Assembly (NCBI GenBank): GCA_018058545.1
Contig: JAGOZU010000013.1
Coordinates: 1 to 50,427 of the forward strand
DNA: 50,427 nt
Direction: 5' to 3'
Source: Promineifilum sp.
GTDB taxonomy: Bacteria; Chloroflexota; Anaerolineae; Promineifilales; Promineifilaceae
The position numbers were made by a program, and so were the translations under genes. The notes beneath the pieces were generated by a model. The model worked only from the letters and a program-made list of their open reading frames with translations. It searched no databases and was not told the origin of the DNA. This document shows, piece after piece, positions 45,337 through 50,427 of this stretch. Positions within the stretch are counted from its first letter, which is position 1, and the number at the start of each line of letters is the position of its first letter.

Positions 45337-45373
45337 CCATTCAGACCGAAAGATGGGCATTATTCTCGGCAAA

Positions 45374-47104
45374 TCAGCTGTTATTCCGATTGAGATATTC
45401 CCGGAGGCGCTCATAGGACCAGGTGTTAATGACATTGGCCGATTCGACCCAACCACGCTGGGCCGTGGCAACGCCGAAATGGCGAAGCTCAAATTCCTCT
45501 GGCCGATGAGCGTCAGTATTGATGGCGATTTTGACACCATGCTCGACTGCCATTCGAGCATGTATATCGCGCAAATCCAGCCGGGCGGGATTGGCATTGA
45601 TCTCCAGTATCGTTCCGGTCGCGGCCGCGGCGGCGATGATAGCGTCCATATCCAGATCAGCTCCTGCCCTGTCGGGCAAGAGGCGACCTGTCGGATGGGC
45701 GATCATATCAACATGAGGGTTGTTGATAGCGTTCAACATCCTTTGTGTGGCTTGCTCTCTGGGCTGGCTTAATCCGGTATGAAGACTGGCGATGACAAAA
45801 TCGAGTTGCTTAAGAATATCATCGGGATAATCCAGGGAGCCATCGGCGCGGATCTCCATCTCGGTGCCGTGAAGCACATGAAAGTCGGGGCCAAGCGCAT
45901 TGTTGGCCATCTGAACCTCGGCCGCCTGCTGCTGCAACCGCTCGATGGACAGGCCGTTGGCGATCCCCAGGCTTACAGAATGATCGGTGATAGCGATGGT
46001 GTTAAGCCCTCGATTACGGGCGGCCCTGGCCATCTCCAGGATACTGAGCGTGCCATCGGACCACTCTGTGTGCATGTGAAGATCGCTGCGGATATCCTCC
46101 AGCTCAACTAGCGAGGGCAGTTTCCCGGCCTTGGCCGCCTCAATCTCACCGCGATCCTCGCGCAGCATGGGCGGGATATAAGGCAAGCCAAGTCGAGCGT
46201 AAACCTCCTCCTCGGTTGCACAGAGGATCTCCGGTCCGCCGTCGAGTGGTGTGAAAGAATGCTCGTTAAGTGAATAACCCAGCTTCAGGGCCATTTCGCG
46301 CAGTTTGACGTTATGGTCTTTGTTACCTGTGAAATAAGCCAGCAATGTGCCCCAACGCTCCGCCGGCAGCACGCGAAGGTCGACACCCAAGCCGGTGAGG
46401 AGGCTTACGCGGGAACGAGTTGGCCCACGCGCTTCAACGGATTCGACCATATCCAATTTACCAAAGCGATCCATCACCTGCTCGGGCGAATCGGCCGCCA
46501 CCAGCAGATCGATGTCGCCGATAGTGTCTTTCATCCGTCTTAGCGAACCACCAACAGCCGAGAGCTTGACTCCCGGCACCTGCCTCAAGGCGGCGATCAT
46601 TTGCTGAGCAATGGGCCAGGCGACACCAAGGGGGACACGGTTGTCGCCATGGCGCGACAGGGCTTCGATGGCGGCGACCAGCTTAGCCTCGGACTTCGCG
46701 CCCATGCCTGGCAGATCGCGCAGTTTACCCTGACGCGCGGCGATAGTTAGCTCATCCAGCGTGGTTATATTAAGTGAGTCGTAGATTTGTTTGACACGCT
46801 TCGGTCCCAGGCCTTCGACCCGAAGAAGGTCAACCAAGGTTGGAGGGATTTCCCGAGACAGCTTGTCATAAAATTCCAGCTTTCCGGACGTCAGCAACTC
46901 CTCGATTTTTGCCGCCAGCGTATCACCAATGCCTGGAATATCGGTTAACCGGCCCTCGGCGTATACGGTGTTTATATCCCGACCTAAGGCTTCGATGCTT
47001 TCGGCCGCTCGTCGGTAAGCGAGGATGCGGTGAATCTGATCTCCCCGAATAGCCAGCATATCGGCTATGCGGCCGAATATTTCGACGATATCACGGTTCT
47101 TCAT
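45374..47104 (-). CDS. polX: DNA polymerase X family protein with PHP exonuclease domain
   Basis: About 576 residues from ATG 47104 (open to 47134). An N-terminal helix-hairpin-helix 8-kDa-like region (IPGIGDTLAAKIEELL, GLGPKRVKQIYDSL) comes first. Next is the nucleotidyltransferase palm with GSLRRMKDTIGDIDLLV (catalytic Asp pair). The C-terminal PHP domain (about 340-570) has LHMHTEWSDG, ITDHS, GTEMEI, SLHTG, HPTGR and TDAH metal ligands. It fills short gaps and has 3'-5' exonuclease/AP-endonuclease activities in base-excision repair. A TATAAT box (minus, 47170-47175) lies upstream. Confidence 0.96.
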   Translation of the reverse strand: MKNRDIVEIFGRIADMLAIRGDQIHRILAYRRAAESIEALGRDINTVYAEGRLTDIPGIGDTLAAKIEELLTSGKLEFYDKLSREIPPTLVDLLRVEGLGPKRVKQIYDSLNITTLDELTIAARQGKLRDLPGMGAKSEAKLVAAIEALSRHGDNRVPLGVAWPIAQQMIAALRQVPGVKLSAVGGSLRRMKDTIGDIDLLVAADSPEQVMDRFGKLDMVESVEARGPTRSRVSLLTGLGVDLRVLPAERWGTLLAYFTGNKDHNVKLREMALKLGYSLNEHSFTPLDGGPEILCATEEEVYARLGLPYIPPMLREDRGEIEAAKAGKLPSLVELEDIRSDLHMHTEWSDGTLSILEMARAARNRGLNTIAITDHSVSLGIANGLSIERLQQQAAEVQMANNALGPDFHVLHGTEMEIRADGSLDYPDDILKQLDFVIASLHTGLSQPREQATQRMLNAINNPHVDMIAHPTGRLLPDRAGADLDMDAIIAAAAATGTILEINANPARLDLRDIHARMAVEHGVKIAINTDAHRPEEFELRHFGVATAQRGWVESANVINTWSYERLREYLNRNNS

Positions 47105-47234
47105 GGGTAGTTTCCACGTGGCCCGGTTGCCCAAGGTCGTACTTTACAGGCCTGCACTCATTAGCTTGCATTATACACCAATCATTCTCGATACGGCGGT
47201 ATTCTCGCTCCGGTCAATCCAGCCATTCGATTTC

Positions 47235-47262
47235 TTGCATCATGCCCACTGTATGTTATTCT
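47235..47262 (+). promoter_or_regulatory. promoter of the second peptide-type importer operon
   Basis: -35 TTGCAT (47235-47240), 16-nt spacer, -10 TATTCT (47257-47262), about 55 nt before the ATG at 47318. Confidence 0.6.
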
Positions 47263-47317
47263 AATGCTCCTTGTGGAAAGGCGTCTTGCCACGTCCAAGT
47301 TTAGTAGGAGAAAAGAG

Positions 47318-49126
47318 ATGAAGAAGAATCGCTTTTTGTTGTTGATAGGGCTGCTTCTCATCGCTGCCATGACCGTCACCGCTTGTACAGCTACGAGCGG
47401 GGACATTCAGCAGGCGGTCGAGCAAGTAGCGCCGACGCTGGAAGCAGCGGCTCAGGAGATCGCGCCGACGATCGCGGCCGCGGCGACCGAGATCGCGCCA
47501 ACGGTTGCCGCGGTGGCGACCGAAGTCTCCGCTGCGGTGGCGACCTCTGAGCCTGCCGCTGAAGAGCCTGCGGGCGACTTGATGGTCGTCGCAGCCCCGG
47601 ACTGCGATTACGGTGGTCTTTTCAAGGAGATCGCCGCTATCGACCCGTTGACGGTTCAATTCACCATGTGCGCCCCCGACCCGGCCTTCCCGTCCAAGGT
47701 GGCGTTCACCTCGTTCGCCATCCAGCCATCAGAATACCTGGAGTCGACGGGCGGCACCGGTGAATTGCTGGAGCATCCGGTCGGTACCGGCCCCTATATG
47801 GTCGACCATTGGTCTCGTGGTGAGGAACTGGTCTTCACCAAGAACCCCAACTATTGGGGCGATCCGGCCTTCGCCGACACGCTGGTCTTCCGTTGGCAGT
47901 CCGAATCGGCCGCGCGACTCCTCGAGTTGCAAGCCGGCTCTGTTGACGGCATCGACAACCCCGGCCCCGATGATTTCGAGACCATCGCCGGCGATGCCAA
48001 TCTGCAATTACTGGAGCGCCCGGCGCTGAACATCTTCTACGTCGGCTTTAATAACGTCTTCGCTCCGTTCGACAACGAGAAGGTCCGCCAGGCGATCGCT
48101 ATGGGCATCGACCGGGCTCGTATCGTCGACAACTTCTATCCTCCGGGTTCCGAAGTTGCGACGCACTTCACCCCCTGCGCCATCCCCAACGGTTGCGCCG
48201 GCGAGGACTGGTACGAGTTCGATCCTGAGGCTGCTCGCGCTCTCCTGGCCGAGGCCGGTTTCCCGGATGGTTTCGAGACCGAGATCGCCTATCGCGATGT
48301 GGTCCGTGGCTACCTGCCCGACCCCAACATCGTCGCTCAGGACATTCAGGCTCAGTTGGCTGAGAATCTGGGCATCACGGCCACGATCAATGTCATGGAA
48401 TCCGGTGCGTTCCTGGATGCGGCCGACAGTGGCTCGCTGGAGGGGATTTACCTGCTGGGTTGGGGTGCTGACTACCCCGACATGACCAACTTCCTTGACT
48501 ATCACTTTGGCGTCGGCGCCTCGGCTCAGTTCGGCGAAAAGTTCACTGATCTGACTGATGTTCTGACCCAGGCCGCCTCCTTGGCTGGTGATGATGCTCG
48601 CGCCCCGCTGTATGAGCAGGCCAACAACCTGATCAAGCAGCACGTGCCGATGGTTCCGGTAGCTCATGGTGGTTCCGGCGTCGCCTATCTGGCAGCTGTC
48701 CAGAACGCCCATGTGAGTCCGCTCGGCAACGAAGCGTTCTCCCAGATGGATCCCGGCAAGGACACATTCGTCTGGATGCAGAACGCCGAACCGATCAGCC
48801 TCTTCTGCGCCGACGAGACCGACGGCGAATCGCTGCGCGCCTGCGAGCAGGTAACCGAAGCGCTTCTGGCCTACGAGGTTGGCGGCACGGCCGTCGTTCC
48901 GTCGCTGGCCACGAGCTGCGATCCGAATGAGGATCTGACGGTCTGGACTTGCCATCTGCGCGAAGGCGTCACCTTCCACGATGGCTCCGCTCTGGACGCC
49001 AACGACGTGGTGATGACCTACGTGATCCAGTGGGATGCTTCCCATCCGCTGCACGTCGGCAACACCGGCGCCTTCTCCTATTTCTCCGGTCTGTGGGGTG
49101 GCTTCCTGAACGCTCCGGCGGAGTAA
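47318..49126 (+). CDS. family-5 substrate-binding lipoprotein, apparently circularly permuted
   Basis: 602 residues from ATG 47318 (AGGAG 7 nt upstream). The lipobox TVTAC gives Cys23. A repetitive A/T/E/V/I helix (about 28-75) follows, then sequence that in this family normally lies after the FHDG/DV segment: IDPLTVQFTM (108-117), PVGTGPY (154-160), NPNYWGD, FDNEKVRQAIAMGIDRARIV and the second lobe. Past the family's usual C terminus the chain runs on (about 487-602) into what is normally the N-terminal part: EPISLFCADE, EALLAYEVGG, VVPSLA, LREGVTFHDGSALDANDVV, then ends at GGFLNAPAE. All pieces appear once. Codon choice is strongly biased to C/G-ending codons, as for a highly expressed gene. 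The permease genes follow. Confidence 0.9.
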   Translation: MKKNRFLLLIGLLLIAAMTVTACTATSGDIQQAVEQVAPTLEAAAQEIAPTIAAAATEIAPTVAAVATEVSAAVATSEPAAEEPAGDLMVVAAPDCDYGGLFKEIAAIDPLTVQFTMCAPDPAFPSKVAFTSFAIQPSEYLESTGGTGELLEHPVGTGPYMVDHWSRGEELVFTKNPNYWGDPAFADTLVFRWQSESAARLLELQAGSVDGIDNPGPDDFETIAGDANLQLLERPALNIFYVGFNNVFAPFDNEKVRQAIAMGIDRARIVDNFYPPGSEVATHFTPCAIPNGCAGEDWYEFDPEAARALLAEAGFPDGFETEIAYRDVVRGYLPDPNIVAQDIQAQLAENLGITATINVMESGAFLDAADSGSLEGIYLLGWGADYPDMTNFLDYHFGVGASAQFGEKFTDLTDVLTQAASLAGDDARAPLYEQANNLIKQHVPMVPVAHGGSGVAYLAAVQNAHVSPLGNEAFSQMDPGKDTFVWMQNAEPISLFCADETDGESLRACEQVTEALLAYEVGGTAVVPSLATSCDPNEDLTVWTCHLREGVTFHDGSALDANDVVMTYVIQWDASHPLHVGNTGAFSYFSGLWGGFLNAPAE

Positions 49127-49174
49127 ATAACCCAATACCCCAAGGCGCAAGCCTGAAGGTTCTCTGATTCAGAT

Positions 49175-49213
49175 GCGGGATGGGGTCGGCAGAAAATGCC
49201 CACCCCATCCCGC
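49175..49213 (+). terminator. long hairpin between binding-protein and permease genes
   Basis: Stem of 12 bp (49175-49186 with 49202-49213), one C-C mismatch, then 4 bp (GGCA/TGCC) and a GAAAA loop; 16 pairs in all. No T-run follows. In importer operons such intercistronic hairpins protect the binding-protein mRNA or partly stop transcription, giving more binding protein than permease. Confidence 0.7.
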
Positions 49214-49262
49214 CCGTTATTCTGAAGTAACTAGTGAAAGCCCTGGGAGGCGGGAGGACATC

Positions 49263-50342
49263 TTGACCCAATATACAATCCGTCGTCTTCTGGCTGCGAT
49301 CCCTGTCGTCATTGGCGTTTTGATCGTTACCTTTCTATTGGCTCGCGCTATCCCCGGGGAGCCATGCACCGCCATGCTGGGTGAGAAAGCCACACCGGAG
49401 ATATGTGCAGCCTTTGATCGCCAGCATGGTTTCGATCAACCTGTATCGACTCAGTTCATGATCTTCGCCCGCGACATGTTAAAAGGCGATTTCGGGAACT
49501 CCATTCGCTTCAAACGACCGGTGAGCACGATCATGCTGGAGCGGCTGCCACAAACAATCGAGTTAGGCGCGGCCGCGCTCCTGATCGCCGTGGCCGTAGG
49601 CATTCCCTTGGGCATCATCTCGGCCACTCGCCGTAATTCACTCGTCGATGTGGCCACGATGATGGGCGCGAACATCGGCGTCTCCATGCCTGTTTTTTGG
49701 TTGGGCCTGATGCTGGCCTACATCTTTGCGCTACTGTTAAAAGACACACCATTTCAACTGCCTCCCAGCGGCCGTCTCACGGCGGGTATGAATTCGGTCC
49801 CGTTTTATGTGGTCTATGACTTGAATGTCACCGCCGGCACTTTCAAGGAATCGCTTTACATATTCCTAAGCAATTTTTACATATTCAATTCGATCATCAC
49901 AGCCAACTGGACTGTGTTGGCTGATACCATCAAACATCTGATCCTGCCGGCCGTCGCCCTGGCAACCATTCCGCTGGCCATCATCGCCCGCATGACCCGC
50001 TCTTCCATGCTGGAGGTTCTGGGGCAGGATTACATCCGCACCGCTAAAGCCAAGGGGTTGAAAAGTCGGCAAGTCATCATGAAGCACGGCTTTCGCAACG
50101 CCCTTTTGCCCATTGTAACCATCGTTGGCCTTCAATTGGGACTTATCCTGAGCGGCGCCATCCTGACCGAGACGGTTTTCGGACTATCCGGCGTCGGTCG
50201 CAGCCTGTATGAAGCGATCACGGCCCGGGACTACCCGATCATCCAGGGATTCGTCGTCGTCATCGCCATCGGCTATGTCGCCGTCAACCTGATCGTCGAT
50301 CTATCCTATGCTGTTCTGGACCCGCGCATTCAACTGGATTAA
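49263..50342 (+). CDS. peptide/opine ABC transporter permease, DppB type
   Basis: 359 residues. Start TTG 49263 with GGAGG 5 nt upstream; no better in-frame ATG is available. Beginning MTQYTIRRLLAAIPVVIGV is typical of DppB. It has about six spans, the early loop PGEPCTAMLGEKATPE, LKGDFGNSIRFKRPVS and the EAA loop YIRTAKAKGLKSRQVIMKHG. A moderately long external segment (about 165-215) replaces the short loop found in E. coli DppB. Unlike the first importer, it has no Trp-rich insert before LKGDFG. Confidence 0.95.
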   Translation: MTQYTIRRLLAAIPVVIGVLIVTFLLARAIPGEPCTAMLGEKATPEICAAFDRQHGFDQPVSTQFMIFARDMLKGDFGNSIRFKRPVSTIMLERLPQTIELGAAALLIAVAVGIPLGIISATRRNSLVDVATMMGANIGVSMPVFWLGLMLAYIFALLLKDTPFQLPPSGRLTAGMNSVPFYVVYDLNVTAGTFKESLYIFLSNFYIFNSIITANWTVLADTIKHLILPAVALATIPLAIIARMTRSSMLEVLGQDYIRTAKAKGLKSRQVIMKHGFRNALLPIVTIVGLQLGLILSGAILTETVFGLSGVGRSLYEAITARDYPIIQGFVVVIAIGYVAVNLIVDLSYAVLDPRIQLD

Positions 50343-50347
50343 AAACC

Positions 50348-50427
50348 ATGGCACCTGCTACTGAACCAGCGACGACCGTCGCCAAACTGCCGCCGCTCGA
50401 TGATGCGGCCGACGCGAACATCGGCGA
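50348..50427 (+). CDS. probable DppC-type permease, 3' truncated by window end
   Basis: ATG at 50348, 5 bp after the dppB-type stop. Only 26 codons are visible (MAPATEPATTVAKLPPLDD start), an Ala/Pro-rich hydrophilic N-terminal tail like those preceding the first span of DppC proteins. The identity rests on operon order. Confidence 0.55.
   Translation, partial: MAPATEPATTVAKLPPLDDAADANIG

Noticed and set aside
48008-49150. 380-codon open frame on the minus strand opposite the permuted binding protein
   Set aside because: It mirrors a gene with strong C/G-ending codon bias, which keeps antisense frames open. It has no recognisable motif and no ribosome site.

Overview
The window is typical bacterial chromosome with moderately high GC content. 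Gene content points to Chloroflexota, most likely the Anaerolineae/Ardenticatenia side. The evidence is several family-5 (peptide/opine type) ABC importers, TP-rich lipoprotein linkers, a bacterial RIO-type kinase, a DUF2089/DUF4097 cluster, a Ras-like bacterial GTPase and a fused DppD-DppF ATPase. This placement is inference from gene families; there is no rRNA to confirm it.

Layout. 1-4.6 kb: 3' end of an ABC exporter, a secreted M14 zinc carboxypeptidase with a 28-codon membrane peptide just upstream, tRNA-Gly(CCC), and an O-antigen-ligase-like membrane protein. 4.6-10.7 kb: a response regulator with a degenerate receiver, rpsT (TTG start), a PAS-cyclase protein with altered active-site residues, then a minus-strand unit glgB-manA-Ras-like GTPase. 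10.9-12.1 kb: a lone tyrosine recombinase. 12.1-21.3 kb: a peptide/opine ABC importer operon (Tat-lipoprotein binding protein, two permeases, fused double ATPase) ending in a divergent methylaspartate-ammonia-lyase-like protein, and a divergent pair encoding DUF1638 and an aldo/keto reductase. 21.3-25.5 kb: membrane-anchored pentapeptide-repeat protein, SirB1-like protein, DUF951 and a processive GT2 glycosyltransferase.

25.5-29.5 kb is the most system-like block. An AT-rich operator/promoter with a 19-bp inverted repeat precedes a zinc-ribbon regulator (DUF2089), two paralogous small proteins and a DUF4097 beta-helix protein. All four share the same ~30-residue helical tag, and a GNAT enzyme lies inside the run. 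It resembles the YvlB/LiaX-type envelope-stress modules of Firmicutes. 29.5-35.1 kb: a small-ORF transcript with its own promoter and terminator, a RIO-like kinase, a rhomboid protease, then tatABC, an orphan binding protein and secG, which together form a protein-export neighbourhood.

35.2-40.1 kb: a two-gene ABC exporter, a small membrane protein, a secreted protein preceded by a possible leader peptide, and a lipoprotein with a formylglycine-generating-enzyme-like (SUMF1) domain. 40.2-47.1 kb: minus-strand polX, cNMP-binding/PP2C phosphatase, SH3 protein, ligA, moeA. 47.2 kb to the end: a second family-5 importer whose binding protein appears circularly permuted, with its usual N-terminal lobe segment at the C terminus. 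A long hairpin separates it from dppB and a truncated dppC-like gene.

Recurring small-scale themes are transcripts that look leaderless (-10 box 5-8 nt before the start codon), convergent genes whose stop codons overlap, and an excess of the palindrome CGGCCG.
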